A DNA stretch of 45,770 nucleotides from contig JAFKAC010000248.1 in assembly GCA_025766275.1 (NCBI GenBank), positions 1-45,770 on the forward strand, given 5' to 3'. The notes under the pieces are model-generated. The model was not told the DNA's origin and ran no database searches. It worked only from the letters and a program-made list of their open reading frames with translations. Source of the stretch: Lactarius indigo (lineage: Eukaryota > Basidiomycota > Agaricomycetes > Russulales > Russulaceae). Positions 1 through 11,403 of the stretch are shown here, piece by piece. Positions within the stretch are counted from its first letter, which is position 1. Every line of letters begins with the position of its first letter. A program made the translations under genes and the position numbers.

Positions 1-7
1 CTGCGGA

Positions 8-1787
8 ATGGCGAAAGTCATCTCTGGGTCGACAGACAGTGACCACCCACCGCGCCTTGTCAATGAGTCGTCACAGAAAGGGAAACGACGATATAGGCGC
101 ACGGTCCAACTCTTGGTCCTTGCGACGTTCTTGTGGTTCTGGTTGCGGATTATACCCCTCAAATGGCCAAGCCTATCGTCACAACAAAGCACAGTCGTTC
201 CCATTGACCATGCCCCCGATATTGGGTTACCCGAAAGCTTGATGCGGACATGGGCACAGTACGCACCTTACATTCCCGCTGCGAAGTATGTCCCTCCACC
301 CCCCACGTGCACCATATCTCAAGTAAGTACCCGTTAGTGTCACCAAGGGCCCCACTAAATTACGCAACATCAGGTACACGTCGTACGTGGGGTCCTCCAT
401 TACCCGAGGGGATTTACGGACTGACAAACGATAGTTGCAACGTCATGGCACGCGATGGCCAACTAGCAACGCCGCAGCGAAGTGCAAATCCGCTGTAAAC
501 AAATTGAAACGTGTCAAGGACTATGAAGAAGATTACCTCCTTTTTCTCAAGAACTTTACGTGGGACCTCGGGGAGAATGATTTGCTCCCGCTTGGAGCCG
601 AGCAGTAGGTTTGACCTGCTAGCTCTCGCGAGCCCACTTGACTCCTTTCAGATCGTTCGATGCTGGTATCACCGCATTTCACAGATATGCCCACATCGTC
701 TCGAACGACAATCCCCCATTCGTTAGGGCGGCAAGTTCTACCCGTGTGGTGGATTCGGCCACGAACTGGACCGCAGGTCTGCTCAGTCCCACTTCCTTAT
801 CTGGGCATTCTAGTGAGCCTCAGCACTCTAGGTTTCAATGTGGCCAGCCACAACGCGATCAAAGCAAACGTAGACCTCATCCTCCCGGAGTCGGTTCGGC
901 GCATTTTATTTCTCTCCGTGTTTCCGCTCATCTTTTCACGGTTCTCTAGGGAAATCTTACATTAGATGACAACATGTGCCCTAGTGCCGGTGATGGTGAT
1001 GCGGAGAGTGGTAGATGGCTCGCTACATATGCGCCACCCATCACACGGCGTCTCAATTTGGCCGCGCCTGGTGCCGATTTGACTGACAAAGATACCTACA
1101 ACTTGATGTCACTCTGCGCGTTCCACTCTCAAGCCATCAAGGGGCCGAGCCCCTTCTGTGGCCTATTCACCCTGGAGGAATTCAGAGGCTTTGAGTACTT
1201 TGGAGACGTCGACAAGTTCTACGACAACGGGTACGCAGATGATAATTCTATTCTCGTCGGTTAATCTCAACGACGCCCATAGCCATGGGGGTAACCTCGG
1301 GCGCGTGCGAGGTGTAGGGTACGTGAATGAGCTGCTCGCCAGGCTAACCGGGAAGCCTGTGCAAGATAACACGCAAACGAACCGCACGTTGGATGCTTCG
1401 CCAGAGACTTTCCCTCTCGACCGCACTTTATACGCTGATTTCTCCCACGACAATACAATGGTGTCCATTTACTCAGCATTGGGCTTATTCCGACAATATC
1501 TTCTTCCCGGTCAGAAACTCGACCCAGGGGATCCGAGTCCGCTAAGGACATGGGTTTTGTCAAAAATGGTCCCGTTTGGCGGAAGGATGGTTGTTGAGAG
1601 GCTTGAGTGCGCTAGGGAGGTGCCACTGCCAGCAGTAACATTTGTCAGGGTTCTGGTCAACGACGCTGTGCAACCTTTGGAGTTCTGCGGTGGCGTTGGA
1701 GGGTTGTGTGAGTTGCACGCGTTCGCGGAGAGTCAGTGGTACGCCAGGCATGATGGGGACGGTGATTTTGAGAGGTGCTTTGATTAG
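8..1787 (+). CDS. Membrane-anchored histidine acid phosphatase (phytase-like), intact copy 1
   Basis: Hydrolyses phosphomonoesters, probably phytate or other inositol phosphates, on the extracellular side. Six exons give one open frame of about 485 aa: 8-322, 435-604, 652-776, 832-893, 950-1230, 1283-1787. The catalytic motif RHGTRWP lies at 441-461 at the start of exon 2, and the proton-donor motif SHDN lies in exon 6 within the family signature YADFSHDN. Other family blocks are LGENDLLPLGAEQ, FVRAASSTRVVDSA and DNMCPSAG. A basic stretch (KGKRRYRR) precedes a hydrophobic segment at about residues 33-52, which predicts a type II anchor rather than a cleaved signal peptide. The first intron (323-434, 112 bp) is longer than the others, so a micro-exon there cannot be excluded. 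The ATG at 8 is near the window edge. Three decayed paralogues follow in the window. Family confident, substrate inferred. Confidence 0.88.
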
Positions 1788-2180
1788 CACGTACATTCGT
1801 AGTTATATGGTGCACGGATAGTAATGGTCGTACTATCAAGCCTCCGTACCGTAAACCGAATTGCAACCACATTATAGCTGTGCTCTCACTAATGGTGTAT
1901 GAATAGATAGATAAAGATTTCGCTTCTCCTCTTGATGCAGGCTTGCATGGAGCTATGATATAAAAGAAAGTAGATGTGGAAACAAGCCTCTGAGTCAAGG
2001 TGGCGTGAGACCCAGATACCGTAATACTCAGGCCATCGTCCCTTACACGGCGCACAGAGGAAGGAGTCTGGTAACTGCGTCGTTGATATTCTCTCTATGG
2101 CAAAAAGAAAACTAGACATGTAATAATGCCGCCTACCCCTGCCACGTCTCACGGGGTCTGTCACGGTCTTGATCAACAGC
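1788..2180 (+). promoter_or_regulatory. Duplicated phytase flank with TATA-like element
   Basis: The 3' flank of phytase copy 1 runs into the former promoter of copy 2. It contains TATAAAAG at 1959-1966, about 220 bp before the copy-2 coding remnant. Recognisably similar sequence recurs at 3790-4074 plus 5369-5450 (TATAAAAG at 3986-3993) and at 14773-15140 (TATAAAG at 14953-14959). These are copies of one ancestral intergenic segment. No gene is seen here. Promoter function is inferred from the conserved TATA-like element only. Confidence 0.5.
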
Positions 2181-2189
2181 AGTGGCCAT

Positions 2190-3789
2190 TTTTGAACAGT
2201 ACGACGTCCTTGTGGTGGTTTTGGCTGCAGATTATACAATTCAGATAGCCGAGCCTATCGTTGCGAAAACGCATACTCCCTCCCCTTGGTCATATTCTTG
2301 GTCACCTAAAAACTTGCTACGGACTTGGGTACAGTACGCACCTTGTATTCCCGTCAGGGAGCATGCCCCACCCCCACCGTGCACCATATCCCAGGCTCAA
2401 GTGAACACCCGCTACTATCACTTGGAGACTGACGGATTGCGTTCCATCGGATGCACGCCGTACGTGCTCTATTTCCTGAGAGGATCCTGAACTGATGAAC
2501 GAAAGCTGCCAGTGCAACGGCATGGCTCACAATGGTCACCGGAGCGGAGTGCAAATCTGCCATCGAACCGGATACGGCACCGGTTTACAGTGAAGACTAC
2601 CCCGTTTTTCTACAGTAAAGAACTTCACGTATGACTATATGACCTCCGGGAGAACGATTTGCTCCCGTTGGGGCGAAGCAGTAGGCTTGGCCCGCGAGCT
2701 CATTTAAATCCCTTCAGGTCGTTCGACGCTTGTGCCACCACATTTCATGCCTACGTCGTCTCGAACGACAATCCCCTATTCGTTAGAGCGGGAGGCTCTA
2801 CCCGCGTAGTAGTTTCTGCCGTGAACCGGATTGCGAGTCTCCTTGGTATTGTTACCTTACTGGACGTTCTGGTGAGTATTGAGAATATTGAGAACTAGGT
2901 TTCAATGCGACCCACAACGCTATCATAGCGAGTGTAACCTTATCCTCCCGGAGTCGGTTCGGCACACACCTCTTACTTGCTCTCCGTTCGTCCTCTCATG
3001 GCTCCAAGGAAAACTTACCCTGGATGATGGCATGTGCTCCAATACCGGTGTCGGTGATGCACAGAGTGAGAGACGACTCACTATATATGTGCCGCCTATC
3101 ACACAGCAGCTCAATTCGGCCGTGCCTGGTGCCAATTTGACCGACGAAGATACCTGCAACTTGATGTTGCTCTGGGTCTTCCGCTCTCAGGCTATCACGA
3201 GGCCCATTCACCTTGGAGGAGTTCAGAGGCTCAGAGACGTCGACAAACTCTACGACAACGGGTACGTCATTTGTAGTTCTATTCGCGTCGGTTAACCCCA
3301 GTGATTCTCCATATGTATGGCGGTGATCTCGGCCGGGTGCAAGGTGTAGGATACGAACGCGAACGAGCTCTTCGACAGGCCGATGGGGCGACCTGTACAA
3401 GATAACACGCAGACGAACCGCACGCTGGACGCTTCGCCACGGACTTTCCTTTCGACTGCATTTTATACGCCGATTTCTCCCACGATAACACAACGGTGTC
3501 CATTTATTCAGCATGGAGCCTATTCCGACGACATCTTCCGGGACAGAAATTCGACCCGGACCATCCGAGTATGCTCAGGATATGGATTTGTCAAATATGG
3601 TCTCGTCTGGTGGAAGGATGTTCAAGTTGAGAAGCTCGAGTGCGCTAGGGAGGTGCCACTGCCGACTGTAACATCTATCAGGGTTCTGGTCAACGACGCT
3701 GTGCAACCCCTGGAGTTCCACGGTGGCGTTCATGGAGAGTCAGCGGTACGCTATGCATGATGGTGATGATTGAGAGGTGTTTTGATTAG
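2190..3789 (+). pseudogene. Phytase-like pseudogene, copy 2
   Basis: Matches the intact copy at 8-1787 along nearly its whole length but is broken. The membrane-anchor exon has no ATG, and the frame hits a stop soon after the hydrophobic segment near 2246. The catalytic block reads RHGSQWS instead of RHGTRWP, so the conserved Arg and Pro are gone. The segment around 2630-2650 carries a small duplication and stop before LRENDLLPLG. Later blocks are still readable, including FDCILYADFSHDN near 3455-3493 and the exon around DDGMCSNTG at 3023. The C-terminal part is frame-shifted and ends at an out-of-frame remnant of the original stop near 3787. The upstream flank still carries the TATA-like element. 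It is a tandem duplicate of copy 1; no other identity fits. Confidence 0.85.
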
Positions 3790-4074
3790 CGCGTACATTC
3801 GTACTAGTAGTTGAATGGTGCACGAATAGTAACAGTTATGGGGAGGTACAGTTCTATTATGTATAATAGTCTCGGGCTTGGTGTCGTGAAGAGTAATTGC
3901 ACGTTGTAACTACGCTCAGTGTATACTGTAGTACATCGATGGATGAAGACTTCGCTTCTCGTATCCGGGTTGCATGGAGCTACGATATAAAAGGAAGTGG
4001 GAAGGTGGCGTGAGAAGTACCAATAATACTCAGGCTGTAGTCTCTTATGCCGAGCACACGGGAACTAGTTACTA
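3790..4074 (+). repeat. Copy of the phytase 3' flank, left of the transposon insertion
   Basis: Resembles 1788-2075, including the TATA-like box at 3986-3993 and the segment around ATAATACTCAGGC. The similarity is interrupted exactly at the TA at 4073-4074 where the element 4075-5368 begins. It resumes after the second TA at 5369-5370, so flank and element can be separated to the base. Confidence 0.75.
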
Positions 4075-4101
4075 CAGCGGTTTTCATAACACTTGGCCCC
4101 T
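4075..4101 (+). repeat. Left terminal inverted repeat of the 1.29-kb element
   Basis: 27 bases, perfect inverted match to 5342-5368, preceded by TA. Confidence 0.88.
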
Positions 4102-5341
4102 GCCTTTTTTAGCAGACATACGGACATTCAAAACTCATGAGCGGGGCTCGTAGTTAAGTCAATGGGGAAATACCCGAGAAATTGGGTTACCATACAGAAT
4201 CGGGGTTATGGAATAGATATCTCGAAAAAAATAGGGTTATGGAATAGTTATCCACGATGCTATGCTCGGCACTGTGCCACTCGCTGCGCCATCTCTAACT
4301 CAGCATGCCTTCTACGCCTTGTTCATACACTGCAAGCTAACCCACAACTGCAAAACTGGCTGAACCATTATCACAACCCCCCCATTAAGTGCCTGAGTGA
4401 ACAGCTGAAATATAAATATTGCCCTTGGTGTGTATGTCGTCCTTGATGTCGTCCTAGGCATTCATCAATGCCCTTGGTATGGGCCTGCTCACCCACATCC
4501 CTTTTCTCTCCTGTCCTCGCCTACAATCATCACTGGAGCTCCCAATGATAGCCATGTACATGTACAACTCAAAGAATCCCAAGTCCTGTATTTTTATCTA
4601 CTCTGCTGAATACCAACGGTGCCAAGAACGGTGCCGTGTCATCACTATTGTCTGTTTGTCACGATCCGTCACGTGTCACGTGCCACACTCACACCGAACT
4701 TGACTCGACAATCGGTTGCGGCTTCCTGTTTGCTAGTTACCACATGCCTGATGACCCCATCATTATCTATCTCTCCGAGTACCAACCCCCCGCATGCACG
4801 TCCCTGCGACCTCCTGCAAGATACAACACCTCAACAATGAGCTACGCTGCAGCTCACTTTTACCTTCTCTCAATTGCCACTACCCCCAGTCTTGAAGAGC
4901 CACGCGTTGCTGGCAACCTCAACCCCTCATGTGGGACTTGGACAGGATTTGTGTGACATACAGTTACCATGTGTATATGAAACCCCAGTAGCGGGTGAGT
5001 GGACTCCCAAGTCTACTCACCTTTTTTTTGATCAATTAGTCTACTCACCGAATAGTTGAATAGTCGAATATCAGTCTACTTTTCCCTCACATTGTCCTTG
5101 CCTTTTCCACTACCTCTTTGCTGACCACATTCTTTTTTTTTTTTGAACCCACTGACCACGTTCACGCCGTCAATCCTGAGGCCGATACCGCATTAGTTTT
5201 TTACAAATACTTTTCAAAACCGATAAGTAGAATGTCTAAGCACATTTATTAATTACTATGATTACTTTTTGTGGGAAAGAAATTCGGCACGGTCACCAAG
5301 GTGCCCATTCAAACCCCGCCTGTGTCTGTAAAGTGGTCGCA

Positions 5342-5368
5342 AGGGGCCAAGTGTTATGAAAACCGCTG
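5342..5368 (-). repeat. Right terminal inverted repeat of the 1.29-kb element
   Basis: 27 bases, perfect inverted match to 4075-4101, followed by TA. Confidence 0.88.
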
Positions 5369-5712
5369 TAACGGTGTTGGTATTCTCTCTTCGGGCATTT
5401 ATACAAGCATTTACATAACCCGGACCCTATGTGCGTGCGCCGAGACTTTCACATCAGAAGCCTTGATCATGATCGCGGCGATGAGCGAGACCCAGTGGCT
5501 ATTCATTAATTCATTTCTCATCCTTCTGTTCTGTTCTGGTTGTTGTATCTCTGTTCGATGTTGGTTGCCATTGTTACTGGCCGAAACCTCGTACCAGTCG
5601 TGACTAAACCTTATGCCACTCTGCGCGTCGTCAAAACCTCCCTGTGCCAGACAACTGCTAGATTCTCCACCATCCAGAGCCAACTCAGGCGACAACCCAG
5701 CCATAGGTGCAA

Positions 5713-8700
5713 ATGATCCACCTTCTAATTTTTCTGTTTTCCCTTTTCTGTTGTGGAAGAGCTCAGCAGGCGTTGATTCCTGCCGTAGTCCCTCTCGCAG
5801 TTCGCTCACCCTACCTCAATTGTTGGGGTACCCTGGTTCCTAGCGGTGGGCATAGTATAGAGGCAACAACCCCTTTCAGTTACACCCAACATCATCCCGA
5901 TTGGGACCCGAGTTTGGAAGCACGTTGTCTCCTTACTCTGCGTAACACTAGAACTGACTGCACTTTAGAGCTTTGACCTGGTCGTCCTTGTCCGTGTTGA
6001 CAATAAAACCTTTATCTTTCTGGGACCTGAGTTTGACCCTACCGTATCCCTGGTGAACTTAACCAATGTGGTGATTTCACCTACCCAGACCTTGCTCACC
6101 GCAGAAGCTGCGCTCATGCAAATCAATCTTACCTTCTTGAACCCGATCGAGGTTTGAACTACAGTTACCGCTTGTTTCCATTTTTATCTACTCACACTTT
6201 GTTATAGCCCGGAGATTGGGTCAAGCAGTCGATCCCATTATCATACATGTCATTGACTGCGAAATCGCTGGATGGCGCAGCACATTCTGTGCAGGTGTAT
6301 TCGGATCTCAGCGCGGGTGTGTGAAGTTGCCATCGTACCAATTCCATTGTGTCTCAATTATTGCAGTATGGGTGTCAGGGAATCAAAGTCAAGGGATTTA
6401 TTGGACGGGGATAGATAATGAAGGTGTCATTGGTCATTCGGTCAAACGTCAAAATCCAACCTTGCCTGTCATCGAGCTCGACGTACACACAGAATGGGGT
6501 ACGCTATACCATATCATGGAGAAGGTTTGTGGCAGTGATGCAGTCTGCATTCTCTCACTTATTGTTGGCGATCTAGGGCGACAACATCACATGGAAGTAT
6601 GCTAACGATTCAGTTACCCGTAATTTATTCCTGCAAAATGGGGTGTTGGACGCCACAGGACAACCCTTTGATCGCTTGAACCCTAACTCGACAGTTTTTG
6701 CTATGTCGCGCGACCTCGGCACCATCCAAGCGACACAGGACCCCATCGTCTGGGCTGTCGGATACACCACAGATCCAGTCATCAATTACACGGACCTATC
6801 TGGAACTCCTGCTCAGCAACGTAGCTCGTTTTACCAGACCCAATACTCTGATGACCTGTCTTTGGTACGTGTCCACATTCATCAATGAATAATATGCCTC
6901 ATATCATACCTAAGATCGTTGACTTTATGAATGATTTCGCGAATGCCTCTTTAAGGGCCCAGAAACTGGACCAGAAGATACTTCAGGACGCTGCTCCTAT
7001 CTCTGGACTGCTTGGAAATCTGGTGTCCTTCGCAACCGCACAAGTATACAGCAGCACTCAGCTGACAGTTGCGACTGACTCTAGTGGTGAGTTCAACAAG
7101 TCGGATGTGATGGCGTTTATGGTGGGTGTCGAAGGGTTAGTGAGTTAACTTTGTGCGTTGGGTGGAAAATATCCTGACCTTCTGAAGCCGGGTTAATCCC
7201 GTCGAGACCCTGTATTCTGCCTTCCCAACGTTCATGTACATCGATCCTGACCTAGGTGGACTCTTGCTCGAGCCTCTATTCCGACTTCAAGCATCCCCAA
7301 AGTACGCCAACCCGTACGCTGCTCAAGATCTAGGTGCGTCCTAGGATCGGGGAGACTAGATCTGAAGTACTGATTATCGAGAACACAAAGGGTCGAATTT
7401 TCCCGATGTTTCAATCAGCAATTCTCCACATAGCCAAGGAGTGGAAGGTGTGTATCTCTCTGGTCGGTCTGGCGTATCGCTTACCAAATCCCTATAAAGA
7501 TTCTGGGAACATGTTAATCATGACTTATGCTCACGCTCGCGCAAGTGGAAATAGTAGCCTGATAAGCAGATATGTACGTACAAGGCTCCTCTTAGGTGCT
7601 TGTGATGGACCAACCGTACCGGACAGTATGATCTGTTGACTTCCTGGGCCGATTACTTGTCCAACTCGACACTGTTCATCCACGACCAGTGCGTTATCTT
7701 TGTCAGTGATTCTTATTACCGATGACTTGATCTACATAGGTACTCTGCGGACGGGCTGTCGACCGACAATCAAACTAACCTTGCGATCAAGGGCGTTATC
7801 GCTATCAAAGCTATGTCTCAAATGAGCTCATTTGTCGACAAGACTACCGATTTTGAAAAGTATTCCGTTCGTGCAGATCTTTCAGACATTGCGTTGTGAA
7901 ATTGACCGGTCGATAGAATACGACCTCGCGTCTTTACGCTCAATGGAAGAGCCTTGCACTGGCAGATGATAAACACCTACTTGGGGTATACGGGAATTCG
8001 AGCTCGTGGACATTAGGCTATAATCTATTTGCCGATATATGGCTAAACACCAGCGTCGTCGAATCATCCGTCAGTGTGCTGGTTTCTGCCTTCCTTGACA
8101 CTGGTCCGAGTTGATTTCCAGGTCTACAATGGTCAGAGTAGTTTCATCTATAACCTCTCAGTGGATCCGACCTTCGCTTCTGGCATGCCACTCGACAACC
8201 TCAATCCGAAATTCAGAGTTTGTCAGCAGAGTTATACTGCTATACTTTACGGTCGCCTCAGCTAATATGATTTTAGCTTGGGACTTGTTTGTGGCCGCTA
8301 TGACCCCTAATCAAGACCTACGCACGAACTTTATTTCGATGGCTTATAACAACTCAACCCTCTCTACAACACACGAGTAAGCTCCTCGAGCATTGCATTC
8401 GTTTCCCGCCAATTGATATCATCACACTTCCCTCTAGCACTACACTCGGCGCAATGTACGCACCATTGGCTCTCAAGTTCGTTTATTTTATGGAAAGTTA
8501 CTTTTTTTGAGGTTCCGGCTTACTTTTCTCTCAGAGTACCCGTCAAACTAACAGCCAATCCCGCGACGACCGGGACGCCATCAAAATCACACACCGGTGT
8601 GGTTGCTCGGCGTACCATATGTGGCGTCTTGGGTGGCATTGCGGCCTTTCTCGTCATTGTGGCCATTACCTTGGTAGTCTGGCGTCGGCGGAGACAAAGA

Positions 8701-9177
8701 CATAGACGCATCTCCGTTGTGCCTTCATCCTTCGAAGAAGTCATGTCCCGGGACATGCAAGTCATAGTGACGCCATTCAACCCAATGGGATCAACATTTA
8801 CCGAGGTAGCACCGCCGGACGCAGGGCCTCGGACGGATTCGCAACAGTGGTTGGTCCACCGCTCATCTCCCTCGGAGGACCCACTGCTCCCATTGCGAGG
8901 TGTGGTATCCGTCCCTGTCGGCTTGTCGAGCAAGGAACTTGCGCGGCTCCGCTCACTGGCAAACGGATCGACTTCTCAACCGATGGCCGAACGACCATCC
9001 GACTCTCCTTTAACTACCACGACCGACAGGGGCGCGATTGGGGGTGCAGCAGGTGCAGCTACATCTTCGTCTGAAGCCCGGATACTGTCGGAAGTCAATG
9101 TATTGAGAGATGAGATACAACGACTTCACGCAGAGATATCTCAACCACCGCCTAGTTATGCCAGTGGCGTTGCATAG
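5713..9177 (+). CDS. Glutaminase A (GtaA)-like membrane protein, copy A
   Basis: Fungal GtaA family (DUF5127, DUF4965 and six-hairpin glutaminase domains), which hydrolyses glutamine to glutamate and ammonia outside the cell. ATG at 5713 gives a signal peptide ending near CGRAQ, then the family hallmark PLAVRSPYLNCW. Later blocks are FLNPIEPGDWVKQSIP, VFAMSRDLGTIQATQDP, FNKSDVMAFM, FMYIDPDLGGLLLEPLFR, NMLIMTYAHARASGN, ADGLSTDNQTNLAIKG and WTLGYNLFADIWLN. About a dozen 48-60 bp introns interrupt it, for example 6152-6207, 6317-6366, 6525-6576 and 6865-6914. A C-terminal transmembrane helix (GVLGGIAAFLVIVAITLVVW) with basic stop-transfer residues and a tail of about 160 residues ending near PPPSYASG make it type I. 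Two problems remain: the join between exon 1 and VLVRVDN (about 5970-5985) is not resolved, and the intron before VNPVE has CCGGG where copy B has an AG acceptor. It may be a recent pseudogene. Confidence 0.8.
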
Positions 9178-10337
9178 TCTAGCTCTTTTCACGTACTCCG
9201 AACATATTAGGATTGTCTTCGGACTACCATACGCGATTCCTCTTGTTTTATAGGATACGTATGTACATGTTCATGAGTCATAACGAAGTCGTCATTTCGG
9301 TTGCCGTTTTTTTTCGACTTTCTTCGCATTCAGTCGTACTACTACTATCTTGGCCCTCCTTCGGACGCTTCCAATATATCACCAACCCTGGATTATTTAC
9401 TTTGATATATGTTGTCCAGTACCTTAAAGGGCTCAAAACCGGCTCCAATTTTTGTTGTTGTTTCATAATCCTAGGATTGACAATAAAAATTCATTACAGT
9501 AAAGCACCAAAGATGGATGGACATATTTTTGTGTCCAAGGAGCGACTTAAGTGATGCCCTACTGGAAGCCGCAGTGCCAAAGCTAGTGGAAGCCAACTAG
9601 CCTGTGAGGCCTGCCAGTGTGAGGTGAGAACCGGGACTTGGGTTATCCGATAAACTTCAAGTTGCGACCTCAGGCTTGCTTACCTCAGGCTACCGTTCTT
9701 TCGTCGCCCTTGCATGCTAGTGTTTAACATATCTGCGCACACTACGTTCTATTATCCCATTATATACCCGTGGAATATATATCGATAAAATCAGCAATCT
9801 GGAGCTGACATCGTCGAACGTTGGGACCTGTGCTGGCACGCTAGCCCTCGGGCAAACTACCAGACGGATGACACCACCCCATCCTCCAAATACAACAACG
9901 TGGGAATGAAGATAAGCCCTTCCGCCCTATGTCCACTCACTTCCACCGGTTACAGGTAACCGTCGGATACGCCCACTTCCTTGAAGTTCCCATTCCCTAT
10001 CTTGGAGTCTCGGGGGAAGTAGTCGCCTTTAGTGCTCCTCGCCATATGGCAAACTTCCACAAACGTTGGATGTGTGTTCCTGTCTTATCCCGTCCACGAA
10101 TGTAAGTGACCTTACGCTCCTTGGAGAAGACTGAGGTAGGCGCCTAACCACGCGGAAAGTGCGACTTGGGATGCACATCCCACCGACTCTCACTGTCGTA
10201 TGTGTACTTACCCCATTCATTTGTATTCCTACGTCACCATTCAAAGTATTTGAACCCCATCGACCCTATTTACACAGCCCCTGCGAACAGCCAGCGTTGT
10301 CTTTGGTTGGCAGACAAAAGCGATCACTCATTATGCC
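9178..10337. other. Intergenic, no gene recognised
   Basis: The first 130 bases resemble the 3' flank of GtaA copy B (19006-19140) and then diverge, marking a duplication edge near 9308. The rest has only short unconvincing ORFs. No RNA gene, inverted repeat pair or transposase motif was seen. Confidence 0.5.
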
Positions 10338-11199
10338 TTGTTTGACTCAGTGAACTGTCGCAGAACGACAACCGGCGGTATTGGTATATTGTCTGACTCT
10401 TGGTTTTTTTTCGACATCCCTGTGGTGGTTCTGGTCGTGGATTATACCGTTCAGATGGCCAAGCCTATCGTTGTGAAAATACGCTCCCCCCTTGATCATG
10501 TTCCTGATATTGGGTCACCTGAAAACCTGCTGCGGACTCGGACACTATATGTACCTTATATTCCCGTCACGAAGTATGTCGCTCTACCCTCAGCATGCAC
10601 TATATCCCTTTAGTAGCGCCCGGAATCTGACAGCTTGAAGTTCTACGACAACGGGTAAGCCGTTTATAATTCTATTCTCATCAGTTAATCTCAATGATAA
10701 CCTCTGCCGCGTGCGAGGTGTAGGACACGTGAATAAGCTCCTCGTCAGGCTGACCGAGCAGCCTGTGTTGGATGTCACGCAGACGAACCACACACTAGAC
10801 GCTTCACCGGAGACTTTCCTTTTCGACTGCACTTTATACGCCGATTTCTCCCACTGGTGTCCATTTAATTCTACTAGCGTTGGGTCTATTCCGATAAAAT
10901 CTGCTTCCCAAAAAGAAACTCGACCCAGACAATCCGAGCTCGCTAAAGACATGGATTTTGTCAAAATATGGTCCCATCTGGTGGAAGGATGGTTGTTGAT
11001 AAGCTTGAGTGCGCTAGGGAGGCCGCCAAGTTGCCACTGCCAGCGACCTGAGTAACATTTATCAGGATTCTAGTCAACGATGCTGTCTGTACAACTGCTC
11101 GAGTTCTGCGACGGCGTTGGAGGGCTGTGTGGGTTGCACGCGTTCGTGGAGAGTCGATGGTGTAAGGGGGATCGTGATTTTGAAAGGTGCCTTGATTAG
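10338..11199 (+). pseudogene. Phytase-like pseudogene, copy 3 (internally deleted)
   Basis: The membrane-anchor exon homologue (about 10400-10610, ending in PSACTIS) is followed almost directly by sequence equivalent to the end of exon 5 (KFYDNG at 10640-10656). The RHG catalytic exon and everything up to the middle of the gene, about 0.8 kb in the intact copy, is therefore missing. The second catalytic block is also destroyed: FSHDN has become FSHW followed by CPF near 10845-10863. The [15 protein letters not shown] and [15 protein letters not shown] blocks remain. The Tc1/mariner element at 11242 sits just downstream in its 3' flank. It is a dead relic. Confidence 0.85.
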
Positions 11200-11241
11200 T
11201 CTGTACATTCGTAGTTAAATCAAGACTTGAATCAAGAGTTA

Positions 11242-11296
11242 CAGCCGTTTTCATATCGATAGTCCGATTTTCGGAAAAGCTACTAGCGGGCTGAGT
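11242..11296 (+). repeat. Left terminal inverted repeat, 55 bp
   Basis: Exact inverted match to 14718-14772, preceded by the TA target duplicate at 11240-11241. Confidence 0.95.
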
Positions 11297-11403
11297 GAGC
11301 GGGGGTCAAGGATAACCAGTTATCTGAGATCCGATCGAAAAAAAATAAGGCTTATCTTTTTTTTTTTCTTTTTCCCCCATCGCCCCACTTCCCATCACTG
11401 TCA

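Larger units (their letters stand above)
4075..5368. mobile_element. Non-autonomous Tc1/mariner-type element (1.29 kb)
   Basis: A perfect 27-bp terminal inverted repeat starts CAGCGGTTTTCATAAC at 4075 and is mirrored at 5342-5368. Both outer ends abut a TA dinucleotide (4073-4074 and 5369-5370), the target duplication expected of Tc1/mariner elements. The copy-1 flank around 2065-2090 reads straight through the same site without the insert, so it is a paralogous empty site. The interior has only short ORFs with no transposase motif, plus a repeated GTCTACTCACC near 5012 and 5040 and T-rich tracts. It must therefore rely on a transposase supplied elsewhere. Its ends resemble those of the autonomous element at 11242-14772. 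Confidence 0.85.

Noticed and set aside
374..434. A degraded catalytic motif (VHVVRGVLHYP) in phytase copy 1, suggesting a dead enzyme
   Set aside because: The real motif RHGTRWP lies 60 bp further on at 441-461; the first stretch is intron.
4162..4446. 94-codon ORF inside the small transposon
   Set aside because: Low-complexity, no recognisable motif, and the element has no other coding signal; probably chance.
9213..9554. 113-codon ORF after GtaA copy A
   Set aside because: Starts in sequence shared with the non-coding 3' flank of copy B and has no domain features.
11338..11374. A/T palindrome near the left transposon end as a terminator hairpin
   Set aside because: Simple A and T tracts near a transposon end; eukaryotic context makes a bacterial-type terminator meaningless.
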